24,761 bases of DNA, from positions 1 to 24,761 of the forward strand of contig CAJUBP010000059.1 in NCBI GenBank assembly GCA_910584585.1, in the 5' to 3' direction. Position 1 is the stretch's first letter. Each line of letters begins with the position of its first letter. Source of the stretch: an uncultured Lachnospiraceae bacterium. GTDB taxonomy: Bacteria; Bacillota; Clostridia; Lachnospirales; Lachnospiraceae. Both the position numbers and the translations under genes were made by a program. Below the pieces are notes generated by a model, which saw only the letters and a program-made list of their open reading frames with translations, ran no database searches and was not told where the DNA came from. Of the stretch, positions 5,796 through 13,492 are shown one piece after another.

Positions 5796-6328
5796 AGATT
5801 GTAATACTGGAAGGCAGCCCGAACAGGAACGGATCATCCAATATGCTTGCGGAGGAATTTGCCAGAGGAGCGAAAGAAGCCGGGCATGAGATTACTGCCA
5901 TTTCAGCGGCACACAGCAATATCAGACCATGTACGGGGTGTGTATCCTGTGGTTATGACGGTCCATGTGTGCAGAAGGACGACATGGAGCATATCCGGAA
6001 GGAAATCCTCGGAGCCGATATGTTGGTATTCGTCACGCCGCTTTATTACTATGGGATGTCGGCACAGTTGAAAATCCTGATTGACAGGTTCTGTGCCATA
6101 AACGGCAGCATCCAGAGAAAGAAAATGAAATCCGCCCTGATCTCGGCGGCATGGAACAGTGACGGCTGGACGTTTGAGGCGTTAGAGGCTCATTACCATA
6201 CCCTCGTAAAATACCTGAACTTCCAGGACCAGGGCATGGTTCTGGGAAAGGGCTGTGGGACGCCGTCCATGACGGCAGGCAGCGGATACCGGGAGATGGC
6301 TTATAAGCTCGGAAAATCGCTGGGTTGA
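5792..6328 (+). CDS. Flavodoxin-family NAD(P)H-dependent FMN reductase
   Basis: A 178-residue soluble flavoprotein. GSPNRNGSSNMLAEEF at residues 8-23 is the FMN-phosphate loop of the NADPH-dependent FMN reductase family. RPCTGCVSCGYDGPC (about 47-61) gives the cysteine cluster seen in iron-sulfur flavoproteins and their relatives, and VFVTPLYYYGMSAQLKILIDRF is the conserved flavin-binding and dimer segment. With one short Cys cluster it could bind a cluster or simply carry redox cysteines. ATG 5792 is preferred over GTG 5783 because AGGAGG lies at 5778-5783. It probably supplies electrons from NAD(P)H to flavins or to the flavodoxins that follow. Confidence 0.85.
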   Translation: MKIVILEGSPNRNGSSNMLAEEFARGAKEAGHEITAISAAHSNIRPCTGCVSCGYDGPCVQKDDMEHIRKEILGADMLVFVTPLYYYGMSAQLKILIDRFCAINGSIQRKKMKSALISAAWNSDGWTFEALEAHYHTLVKYLNFQDQGMVLGKGCGTPSMTAGSGYREMAYKLGKSLG

Positions 6329-6380
6329 TTATAAAAAGTCAGCATCCCTTGTAAGGATGAAGGAAAGGAGATTATTATTG

Positions 6381-7115
6381 ATGAAGAAATTATTTTCTGT
6401 TTTTGTGATACTTGCCCTTGTACTGGGACTTGCCGCCTGCGGCAGTAAAAATAATGGGGAGGGAACTTCCCAGGGGACGGCGCCGGAATCTTCTGTGCAG
6501 ACTGCAGGGGATGAAAGCAGTGCGAATGGGGACGCAGGCGGAACAGTGGCGTCATCCGATGCACAGGGAACAGCGCAGACGGAAGAACCCGGTGAATCGT
6601 CACCGGAGGAAACGGGAGAAGCAGGAACGAAGGCTCTTGTTGTATATTTTTCGGCAACAGGAAATACCAAAGCAGTTGCAGAGACGCTGGCAAAGCTGCA
6701 GGATGCCGATATTTATGAAATCGTGCCGGAGCAGCCTTACACGGATGAGGACTTGAACTATAATGACCGTACCAAGCGTGCGACGGCAGAGCAGAATGAC
6801 CCGGATGCCAGGCCCGCCATACAGGGCAGCATAACGGATTTTGAGCAGTATGAGGTTGTCTATGTGGGATACCCAATCTGGTGGGGAGATATGCCGCGGA
6901 TTCTGTACACATTTTTTGATGCTTATGATTTCAGCGGAAAGACCATCGCACCATTCTGTACCAGCGGCGGCAGCGGGCTTTCCGGAACGCCGGGAACGAT
7001 CGCAGAGATGGAAACAGGCGCAACAGTTCTTGACGGGCTCCATATCAGTGATTCTTCGGCAGATAACGCAGAAAGCGCCGTGGCGGAGTGGCTTACGGAT
7101 ATTGGGCAGGATTAA
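6381..7115 (+). CDS. Surface lipoprotein flavodoxin
   Basis: A 244-residue protein with a lipoprotein signal peptide, MKKLFSVFVILALVLGLAAC, whose lipobox LAAC puts the lipidated cysteine at residue 20. A Ser/Gly/Glu-rich linker runs to about residue 82, and a flavodoxin_4-type domain follows. VVYFSATGNTKAVAETLA is the phosphate-binding loop; VYVGYPIWWGDMPRILYTF and GKTIAPFCTSGGSGLSGT are the isoalloxazine loops. ATG 6381 fits GGAAAGGAG upstream. A flavodoxin anchored outside the membrane is unusual, since most are cytosolic. It lies 12 bases before a second lipoprotein carrying the same domain, so the two probably act together at the cell surface. The electron donor is unknown. Confidence 0.88.
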   Translation: MKKLFSVFVILALVLGLAACGSKNNGEGTSQGTAPESSVQTAGDESSANGDAGGTVASSDAQGTAQTEEPGESSPEETGEAGTKALVVYFSATGNTKAVAETLAKLQDADIYEIVPEQPYTDEDLNYNDRTKRATAEQNDPDARPAIQGSITDFEQYEVVYVGYPIWWGDMPRILYTFFDAYDFSGKTIAPFCTSGGSGLSGTPGTIAEMETGATVLDGLHISDSSADNAESAVAEWLTDIGQD

Positions 7116-7127
7116 GCAGGAGGCAGT

Positions 7128-8606
7128 ATGAAAAGAGTTACAGCAATATTTTTATCCATAATTCTTGCCGTATCGCTTGCCGCCTGCGGGCAGACAGGAA
7201 CGGAACAGCAGGCAGATATGCAGACTGAAAACAGTGATAATGTAACGCAGGGTACAGATGTGGAAGATAAGCCTGTACAGGTACAGGAAACGGATGTGGA
7301 AGACGGCTTTATCCTCATCACGGGCGGCACCTTCCAGATGGGGAGCCCGGATACGGAGGCGTGGCGCAGTGATGATGAAATACAGCATCCGGTCACGGTC
7401 AGTGACTTTTATATGGCTCCCTATGAGGTGACACAGGCAGAGTATGAAGCGGCCATGGGAAGCAATCCGAGCAATTTCTCTGGCAGTGACCTTCCGGTGG
7501 AAAATATCACATGGCTGGAGGCAGTCTCCTTCTGTAATGCGTACAGCGTGGAGAAAGGGCTGGAACCGGTTTATTCTATTGATGGACAGAATGTAAGCTG
7601 GAACCGCAGTGCAGACGGATACCGGCTGCCCACAGAAGCAGAGTGGGAATATGCTTGCCGTGCAGGTACAACAACGCCGTTTTACATGGAAAATTCCCCA
7701 AGTGCGGAGGAAGCTAATTATTACGGGCATTATCCCTATATGATTGAGGATAATTACTTCTCACAAGGTAATCTTACCGTGAAACCCGGAGAATACCGCC
7801 AGACAACGGTTGCAGTGGGCAGCTTTTCACCCAACCCGCTGGGGCTTTATGATATGCACGGGAATGTAGGCGAATGGACATGGGATATTTATGGCGCATA
7901 TCCGGATGAGGAACAGACCGATCCGGTAGGCGCAGCCACCGGGACATGCCGTGTATATCGTGGCGGCGGATGGAATGACTTTGCCAAAAATATGCGCTGT
8001 GCCTACCGTGCCATGATGGATCAGGATAAGGGAAGCTTCAATATTGGCATCCGGCTTGTCCGGAATGCGCATCCCGGTTCCGGCAGCGTGGAAGGAACAG
8101 AGGCGCAGGTGGGAGACAGCGGAACCGGAAGCAGTATCCTGATTGCATATTTCTCGTGGGGAGGAAACACACGGGGGATTGCGGAGGAAATCCAGAGCCA
8201 GACAGGAGCAGACCTATTTGAGATTACTTTGGTGAATCCATATTCCAGTGACTATAATACGGTTCTGGATGAGGCACAGCGGGATCAGAACGAACAGGCA
8301 AGGCCGGAACTGGCATCCCATGTGGAAAACATGGATGATTACGATACGATCATCCTCGGATATCCGAACTGGTGGGCATCCATCCCCATGCCGATTGCAT
8401 CTTTCCTGGAGGAATATGATTTTTCAGGGAAAACCATCATTCCTTTCTGCAGCCATGGAGGTGGACGTTTCGGGCAGAGCCTGACAGCGATTGCAAAGCT
8501 GGCTCCGGACGCTGCCATGGGAGAGGCGTTGTCTGTCCATTATTCAGGAGGAACGACACTCAAGGAAGATATCAGCCAATGGCTTGAAACAAACAGTATC
8601 AAATAA
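7128..8606 (+). CDS. Lipoprotein fusing SUMF1 (FGE-sulfatase) and flavodoxin domains
   Basis: A 492-residue fusion. The signal peptide ends in LAAC with the lipid cysteine at 20. Residues about 57-313 form a SUMF1/FGE-sulfatase fold: ITGGTFQMGSP, VTVSDFYMAPYEVTQAEYEAAMG, LPVENITWLEAVSFCNAYS, YRLPTEAEWEYACRAG, GLYDMHGNVGEW and RVYRGGGW with GIRLVRN. The first of the two copper-binding cysteines of true formylglycine-generating enzymes is not at its usual place after RGGxW; only one Cys (about 290, MRCAYR) is close. Sulfatase maturation is therefore doubtful and another oxidase or binding role is likelier. Residues about 336-490 are a flavodoxin_4 domain (AYFSWGGNTRGIAEE, GYPNWWASIPMPIASF, FCSHGGGRFG). 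No sulfatase gene is in the window. Confidence 0.88.
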   Translation: MKRVTAIFLSIILAVSLAACGQTGTEQQADMQTENSDNVTQGTDVEDKPVQVQETDVEDGFILITGGTFQMGSPDTEAWRSDDEIQHPVTVSDFYMAPYEVTQAEYEAAMGSNPSNFSGSDLPVENITWLEAVSFCNAYSVEKGLEPVYSIDGQNVSWNRSADGYRLPTEAEWEYACRAGTTTPFYMENSPSAEEANYYGHYPYMIEDNYFSQGNLTVKPGEYRQTTVAVGSFSPNPLGLYDMHGNVGEWTWDIYGAYPDEEQTDPVGAATGTCRVYRGGGWNDFAKNMRCAYRAMMDQDKGSFNIGIRLVRNAHPGSGSVEGTEAQVGDSGTGSSILIAYFSWGGNTRGIAEEIQSQTGADLFEITLVNPYSSDYNTVLDEAQRDQNEQARPELASHVENMDDYDTIILGYPNWWASIPMPIASFLEEYDFSGKTIIPFCSHGGGRFGQSLTAIAKLAPDAAMGEALSVHYSGGTTLKEDISQWLETNSIK

Positions 8607-8618
8607 AGGAGGTAAATG

Positions 8619-9656
8619 ATGCAGTACACAAAATTAGGGGATTCGGATCTAAACGTATCCCGTATCTGTATGGGATGCATGGGTTTTGGTGATGCGGCAA
8701 ACGGGCAGCATTCGTGGACACTTGACGAGGAACATTCCCGTGAAATCATAAAGCGGGGACTGGAGCTTGGAGTCAATTTCTTTGATACTGCGATCGGGTA
8801 TCAGAGTGGTACCAGTGAGCAGTATGTAGGCAGGGCATTATGGGATTTTGCAAAACGGGACGAGGTGGTTGTGGCAACAAAATTTCTGCCACGCACACAG
8901 GAGGATATTGCGGCAGGGATCACAGGACAGCAGCATATCGAGCGTATGGTAAACAAAAGCCTTGCCAATCTTGGAATGGATTATGTAGATTTATATATTT
9001 ACCATATGTGGGATTATCAGACGCCGCTTTATGACATCATGGAGGGGCTGAACAATATCGTGAAAGCAGGGAAGGTGAGGTATATCGGCATTTCCAACTG
9101 TTTTGCATGGCAGCTTGCAAAGGCAAATGCACTGGCAGAGAAAGAAGGCTTTGCAAAGTTTGTTTCCATTCAGGGACATTATAATCTGATTTTCCGTGAA
9201 GAAGAACGGGAGATGGCAAAGCTGTGTGCGGAAGACAACATTGCTATGACTCCTTACAGTGCGCTGGCAGGCGGGCGGTTGTCAAAGGCTCCTGGCGAAA
9301 CTTCAAAGCGTCTGGAAGAAGACAGTTATGCAAAGTTCAAGTATGACGCGACTGCGAAGCAGGATGGCGTTGTGATTGGACGTGTGCAGGAGCTTGCCGA
9401 AAAACATGGAGTGTCCATGACGGAGGTGTCCCTGGCGTGGCTTCTGACAAAAGTAACAGCTCCCGTTGTGGGTGCGACAAAGCTGCATCATATTGAGGGG
9501 GCGGCAAAGGCCGTAGAGCTGGTTCTCTCGGAAGAAGAAAGGCTGTATCTGGAGGAGCCGTATATTCCCCATGCGCTTGTTGGCGTTATGGTACAGAATA
9601 CCGTATCGGCAGCAAAAGAGAAGCACGTCTGGTCAACGGGAAATCAGAAAATATAG
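8619..9656 (+). CDS. Aldo/keto reductase
   Basis: A full-length NADPH-dependent oxidoreductase of 345 residues. The catalytic tetrad is visible: Asp in FFDTAIGYQSG (about 55), Tyr six residues later, Lys in VATKFLP (about 88) and His in YIYHMWD (about 129). The later barrel elements YIGISN, PYSALAGGRLS and VVGATKLHHIEGA are present, and the last supplies the cofactor-phosphate site. ATG 8619 is chosen over the adjacent ATG 8616 because AAGGAGG then has normal spacing. It belongs to the TetR operon and is the intact counterpart of the half gene at 5301, though not a close copy. The substrate is probably a small aldehyde or ketone and cannot be named. Confidence 0.9.
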   Translation: MQYTKLGDSDLNVSRICMGCMGFGDAANGQHSWTLDEEHSREIIKRGLELGVNFFDTAIGYQSGTSEQYVGRALWDFAKRDEVVVATKFLPRTQEDIAAGITGQQHIERMVNKSLANLGMDYVDLYIYHMWDYQTPLYDIMEGLNNIVKAGKVRYIGISNCFAWQLAKANALAEKEGFAKFVSIQGHYNLIFREEEREMAKLCAEDNIAMTPYSALAGGRLSKAPGETSKRLEEDSYAKFKYDATAKQDGVVIGRVQELAEKHGVSMTEVSLAWLLTKVTAPVVGATKLHHIEGAAKAVELVLSEEERLYLEEPYIPHALVGVMVQNTVSAAKEKHVWSTGNQKI

Positions 9657-9670
9657 CAGGAGGTGTAACG

Positions 9671-10150
9671 ATGAGTAAAAGAATGGTAGCGTATTTCAGT
9701 GCAAGCGGCGTAACGGCAAAGGCTGCAAAGGAACTGGCGGAGGCTTGCGGCGCAGACTTATATGAGATTAAACCAGAAATTCCATATACCAGTGCAGATT
9801 TAGACTGGATGAATAAAAAGAGCCGCAGCAGTGTGGAAATGAATGATCCGTCTTCCCGCCCGGCACTGGCAGATCATCTGGCGGATATAGCAGGGTATGA
9901 TGTGATTTTTGTGGGTTTTCCGGTATGGTGGTATACAGCCCCGACCATTATAAAGACATTTCTTGAGGCGTATGATTTCAGTGGAAAAACCATTGTACCA
10001 TTTGCCACTTCCGGCGGCAGCGGGCTTGGAAAGACGGCGGACACTCTGCAGGAGGTTGTACCCCTGGCAACGGTTAAAAGCGGAAAACTTCTGAATGGAA
10101 GGCAGAATGCCACGGAACTGAAAAGATGGGCAGAAAGTTTTGAAAAGTAG
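9671..10150 (+). CDS. Flavodoxin (cytosolic)
   Basis: A 159-residue flavodoxin without a signal peptide. VAYFSASGVTAKAAKELA is the FMN-phosphate loop, with a Val in place of the usual Asn of the SxxGNT loop. VGFPVWWYTAPTIIKTFLEAYDFSGKTIVPF and TSGGSGLGKT complete the flavin site. It shares the EIxPExPYTxxDLxW and KTIxPFxTSGGSGL signatures with the lipoprotein flavodoxin at 6381, so the two are paralogues from one duplication series. GCAGGAGGTG precedes ATG 9671. It is the last intact gene of the TetR operon. Confidence 0.9.
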   Translation: MSKRMVAYFSASGVTAKAAKELAEACGADLYEIKPEIPYTSADLDWMNKKSRSSVEMNDPSSRPALADHLADIAGYDVIFVGFPVWWYTAPTIIKTFLEAYDFSGKTIVPFATSGGSGLGKTADTLQEVVPLATVKSGKLLNGRQNATELKRWAESFEK

Positions 10151-10166
10151 ATCGGAGGAATTATCT

Positions 10167-10286
10167 CTGGAAAGAAAATTAGTGGCTTATTTTAGCGCAA
10201 GCGGTATCACTGCAAAAGTGGCTGAAAGCGTGGGCAGCATTTCGTATGGCTGCACAGGTTTGGGCAGAAGATATACGGACTGTTAA
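10167..10286 (+). pseudogene. Flavodoxin stub
   Basis: After a CGGAGG site, the frame from 10167 reads ERKLVAYFSASGITAKVAES, almost the N-terminus of the preceding flavodoxin, then changes to unrelated residues and stops at 10286. It has no ATG, GTG or TTG start at usable spacing. It is the front of another tandem flavodoxin copy cut off by a deletion. Confidence 0.7.
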
Positions 10287-10296
10287 AAATGGCAGA

Positions 10297-10334
10297 AGGC
10301 ATAGATTAGAAATTTATCTGATTCTATGCCTTTT
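10297..10334 (+). terminator. Terminator of the redox operon
   Basis: AGGCATAGA (10297-10305) pairs with TCTATGCCT (10323-10331), followed by a short T run. It ends the operon that begins at 4561. Confidence 0.75.
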
Positions 10335-10361
10335 CCCATTGTAATTAAACTTTCATCATGC

Positions 10362-10652
10362 TAGAGCGTGTCTTAAAATTCATTCCCGCCATCTGCACTA
10401 AGGAATCCACCAGGCTTCGCACCTGATACCCCCTTAGTGCCAAGCATCCCCCACTTAGCGCGATATTTGCGCTATCAGATTGAACATTAGTAGTTCAATC
10501 TGCATGAATTCAGGTTACATAGTCCGCTAGGGTCTGCCCAAGCAAAGCGAGGGCATGCGCCTTTCATTTGGCACAAATCCCCACAGGACGCCTTCGGTGT
10601 CCCACTAAGTGGAGAATACATCTGTCAGAAAGCAATTTTAAGACACGCTCTA
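10362..10652. mobile_element. Structured MITE-like element with 19-bp inverted ends
   Basis: TAGAGCGTGTCTTAAAATT (10362-10380) is repeated perfectly inverted at 10634-10652. Both ends carry TA at the outer edge, so a TA target duplication of the IS630/mariner type with 17-bp ends is possible. Inside lie perfect or near-perfect helices: GCACTAAGG (10395-10403) with CCTTAGTGC (10432-10440); CCACTTAG (10451-10458) with CTAAGTGG (10605-10612); TAGCGC/GCGCTA (10456-10474); CAGATTGAAC/GTTCAATCTG (10476-10502); TGCCC/GGGCA (10535-10555); GGACGCC/GGTGTCC (10586-10602). No ORF of note. It could be a non-autonomous transposon, a structured RNA, or both. Confidence 0.75.
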
Positions 10653-10714
10653 AGCCTGCCGTCTGGCGGGCAGCATGGCCATCTATGCTGTGAAAGCTTT
10701 CGCTTTCATAGGAA

Positions 10715-10770
10715 TTAACATACAATTAACATACCTGTGCTTTTGGAATTAACATGGAGGGAAGTATACT
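10715..10770 (+). promoter_or_regulatory. Pho box and pst operon promoter
   Basis: Three direct TTAACA hexamers at 10715-10720, 10726-10731 and 10749-10754; the first two are separated by exactly 5 bases. This is the published PhoP-binding arrangement of Bacillus (TTAACA-like repeats spaced by about 5). A TATACT (10765-10770) makes the -10, with only a poor TTTGGA at the -35 position (10742-10747), as expected for an activator-dependent promoter. The operon encodes its own PhoP-PhoR, so autoactivation at low phosphate is likely. Confidence 0.8.
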
Positions 10771-10804
10771 TGATTTGTAAAAAAGAAAAAGGAGTGTATT
10801 CAAC

Positions 10805-11638
10805 ATGAAAAAAATGATTGTGATTCTAACGGTTTTTGCCCTTATGGCAGGGGCGCTGACAGGATGCGGCAGCGGCAGCCCGTCGGATGGAAAAGGCGCA
10901 GACAGCTCACAGACAGTTTCCACAGATGGCTCCACTTCAATGGAAAAGGTCATTGGGTTTTTGAGCGAGGCTTACATGGAGGAGCATGGGGACATAAAGG
11001 TTACATATAATCCAACGGGTTCTGGCTCTGGCATACAGGCGGCAGCTGAGGGCAGATGTGATATTGGACTGTCAAGCCGGGATTTAAAGGAAGAAGAAAC
11101 GGCAGATTTGCAGGGAACTGTCGTTGCTATCGACGGCATAGGAATTATTGTTCATCCTGATAACCCGGTGGCTGATTTGACGATAGAGCAAATTGGAGAT
11201 ATTTATACGGGCAAAATTGCCAACTGGAAAGACATTGGGGGCAGTGATGCAGCCATTGTGTGTATCGGACGTGAGGCGGCTTCCGGTACGAGGGACGGTT
11301 TTGAAGAAGTGACAGGCACAAAGGATAACTGCCGGTATTCTCAGGAACTTACATCCACAGGGGATGTGGTGCAGACGGTATCCGGCAATCCAAATGCGAT
11401 TGGCTACGCATCCGTTGCGTCTGTAAATGACACGGTAAAGATGGTCAGCGTGGAAGGAACCGCTCCGACGGTAGAGAATATCCAGAGCGGGGCTTACAAG
11501 GTGCAGAGAAACTTTGTGCTTGTAACAAGAAAGGACGCCCCGCTTTCCAAAGCGGCGCAGGATTTTTTTGATTATGCCACAAGCCCGCAGGCAGACAGCC
11601 TCATTATAGAAGCAGGGGCAGTGCCGGTAAAACGGTAG
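10805..11638 (+). CDS. pstS: Phosphate ABC transporter substrate-binding lipoprotein PstS
   Basis: A 277-residue lipoprotein: signal peptide with lipobox LTGC and lipid Cys21, then a short Ser/Gly linker. The mature part is a type-II periplasmic-binding fold. Its phosphate-contact motifs are visible: DGSTSMEKV near 46-54, PTGSGSGIQAA near 71-81, IGLSSRDLK and GREAASGTRDGFEE. GGAGTG lies upstream of ATG 10805. It is the first gene of the pst operon, directly after the Pho box, and delivers inorganic phosphate to PstC-PstA at the outer face of the membrane. The length is normal for compact Firmicutes PstS. Confidence 0.95.
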   Translation: MKKMIVILTVFALMAGALTGCGSGSPSDGKGADSSQTVSTDGSTSMEKVIGFLSEAYMEEHGDIKVTYNPTGSGSGIQAAAEGRCDIGLSSRDLKEEETADLQGTVVAIDGIGIIVHPDNPVADLTIEQIGDIYTGKIANWKDIGGSDAAIVCIGREAASGTRDGFEEVTGTKDNCRYSQELTSTGDVVQTVSGNPNAIGYASVASVNDTVKMVSVEGTAPTVENIQSGAYKVQRNFVLVTRKDAPLSKAAQDFFDYATSPQADSLIIEAGAVPVKR

Positions 11639-11688
11639 GAGGGAGGATATAATCGGAAGCAAGAATCAGCTTACGGTTATCAAGTGTT

Positions 11689-12639
11689 ATGGAAAAGATA
11701 AATAAGGCAGCAAAGTGGCTGGAAACACCCTTCAGGTATCCCTCTATACCATCTGGGGCACATGTGCGCAAAAAGCGGCGCAATAAATTGGAACGGTCAA
11801 TGAATCTGTTATTTTTAGTATGCGGGCTGCTGACAATACTGTTTGTCCTATTGATTACAATATTTCTTTTGATCAGCGGCATTCCGGCAATCCAAACTAT
11901 CGGGTTAAAGAATTTTTTGTTTGGCAGGGTTTGGGCGTCCACTGCCGCGAAACCTTCTTATGGTATCTTTCCATTCATACTGTCATCTGTATGCGGAACC
12001 TGCGGAGCAATCCTGATAGGGGTTCCGGTGGGACTTCTGTGCGCTGTCTTTTTGGCAAAAGTATCCCCGGTGAAAACGGGCGGCATTGTGAGAAATGTAG
12101 TAGACTTGCTGGCAGGAATCCCGTCTGTTGTTTATGGATTAGTGGGGATGATCGTCATTGTTCCATGTGTAAGGGAATTGTTTCATCTTCCAGACGGGGC
12201 AAATTTATTTTCTGCAACCCTTGTCCTTGCGGTCATGATACTGCCATCGGTGATTTCTGTGTCGGAAACGGCAATCCGGTCAGTGCCAAAGGAATATGAG
12301 GAGGCTTCTCTTGCGCTGGGAGCAACAAAGACAGAGACCATATTTAGGGTGATTCTGCCAGCGGCGAAAAGCGGGATTGTTACTGCTGTTGTATTAGGCA
12401 TTGGCAGGGCAGTCGGAGAGGCAATGGCGGTCATGATGGTAGCGGGGAATGTAGCGAATATGCCGAAACTTTTCGGGAGTGTCCGGTTCCTTACTACCGC
12501 AGTTGCCAGTGAAATGTCCTACTCTTCAGGATTACAGAGGCAGGCGTTGTTTTCCATTGCCCTTGTGCTTTTTCTGTTTATCATGGCAATCAATCTGATA
12601 CTGAACATGCTTGTAAAAAAGGGGGAACAAAATGACTGA
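11689..12639 (+). CDS. pstC: Phosphate ABC transporter permease PstC
   Basis: Six hydrophobic segments begin near residue 39, and the EAA-type permease loop contains AIRSVPKEYEEASLALGATKTETIFRVILPAA. DLLAGIPSVVYGLVG is the PstC/PstA family signature, and GRAVGEAMAVMMVAGN follows. With ATG 11689 the protein has 316 residues and an N-terminal extension without a good ribosome site. An in-frame GTG at 11764 (VRKKRRNKLER) is an alternative start. A strong GGAGGGAGG just after pstS at 11639-11647 leads into no in-frame start codon, so the real start is uncertain. Forms the channel with PstA; the two genes overlap by 8 bases. Confidence 0.93.
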   Translation: MEKINKAAKWLETPFRYPSIPSGAHVRKKRRNKLERSMNLLFLVCGLLTILFVLLITIFLLISGIPAIQTIGLKNFLFGRVWASTAAKPSYGIFPFILSSVCGTCGAILIGVPVGLLCAVFLAKVSPVKTGGIVRNVVDLLAGIPSVVYGLVGMIVIVPCVRELFHLPDGANLFSATLVLAVMILPSVISVSETAIRSVPKEYEEASLALGATKTETIFRVILPAAKSGIVTAVVLGIGRAVGEAMAVMMVAGNVANMPKLFGSVRFLTTAVASEMSYSSGLQRQALFSIALVLFLFIMAINLILNMLVKKGEQND

Positions 12640-13489
12640 TACCATATCGAAAACAAGAAAGATCAGGGACTTTATATTGAATCTGCTCATGTTTTTGTCG
12701 ACGGGGTTCATTTGCTGTCTTTTGATTGGACTGATTGGTTATATTATGTACCGGGGGATTCCCCATGTATCATGGACGCTTGTTTCTACAAAGCCAAGCT
12801 TACTCCGGGGAACGGCCGGTATTTTACCGAATATTTTAAATACGTTATATATGATTGTTATAACTCTTATTATTGTATTGCCGCTGGGCGTGGGAGCGGC
12901 TGTTTATCTGAATGAATATGCAAAAAACAAAAAAATTGTCAGGTTGATTGAACTGGCGACAGAAACCCTTGCCGGAATCCCATCTATTCTATATGGCCTG
13001 GTTGGAATGCTTTTGTTTGTGCAGTTTTTTTCTTTGGGAACCAGCCTTTTAGCGGGGTCGTTGACATTAGCCATTATGACGCTTCCGACAATGATCCGTA
13101 CAACGCAGGAAAGCCTGAAAACTGTGCCAAGAGCATATCGTGAAGGAGCGCTTGGATTAGGAGCGGGAAAATGGTATATGATCCGTACCGTTGTCCTTCC
13201 CAGTGTAATTGATGGGATTGTAACAGGATGTATTTTATCTGTCGGCAGAGTGGTGGGTGAAAGTGCGGCGCTTCTTTTTACAGCGGGAATGGCCAATGAA
13301 TTGTTGTCTGTGCCAGAGGCTTTGCAGCCGGGAAGTTCAGGCTCCACTTTGACGGTCGCGCTGTATATGTATGCGAAAGAACGTGGACAATTTGATATTG
13401 CGTTTGCAGTTGCCGCCATATTGCTTGTTCTTACATTTTTTATCAATATGCTGGCAAAAGCGGCGGCAGCAAAATTAAAGCGAGGTTAG
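12632..13489 (+). CDS. pstA: Phosphate ABC transporter permease PstA
   Basis: A 285-residue inner-membrane permease with about six transmembrane segments. ATETLAGIPSILYGLVGM and SLKTVPRAYREGALGLGAGKWYMIRTVVLPSVIDG are the family signature and the EAA loop that docks on PstB; GRVVGESAALLFTAG follows. It overlaps pstC by 8 bases and lies 3 bases before pstB, so stoichiometric translation with both is expected. Confidence 0.95.
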   Translation: MTDTISKTRKIRDFILNLLMFLSTGFICCLLIGLIGYIMYRGIPHVSWTLVSTKPSLLRGTAGILPNILNTLYMIVITLIIVLPLGVGAAVYLNEYAKNKKIVRLIELATETLAGIPSILYGLVGMLLFVQFFSLGTSLLAGSLTLAIMTLPTMIRTTQESLKTVPRAYREGALGLGAGKWYMIRTVVLPSVIDGIVTGCILSVGRVVGESAALLFTAGMANELLSVPEALQPGSSGSTLTVALYMYAKERGQFDIAFAVAAILLVLTFFINMLAKAAAAKLKRG

Positions 13490-13492
13490 AGT

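Noticed and set aside
6301..6912. Long reverse-strand frame opposite the lipoprotein flavodoxin
   Set aside because: It has no ribosome site, its composition mirrors the forward gene, and there is no recognisable domain. It is a shadow of the GC-rich linker on the other strand.
7128..8606. Calling the SUMF1 fusion a sulfatase-maturing enzyme
   Set aside because: The cysteine expected just after RGGxW is missing and no sulfatase gene is in view, so only the fold is claimed.
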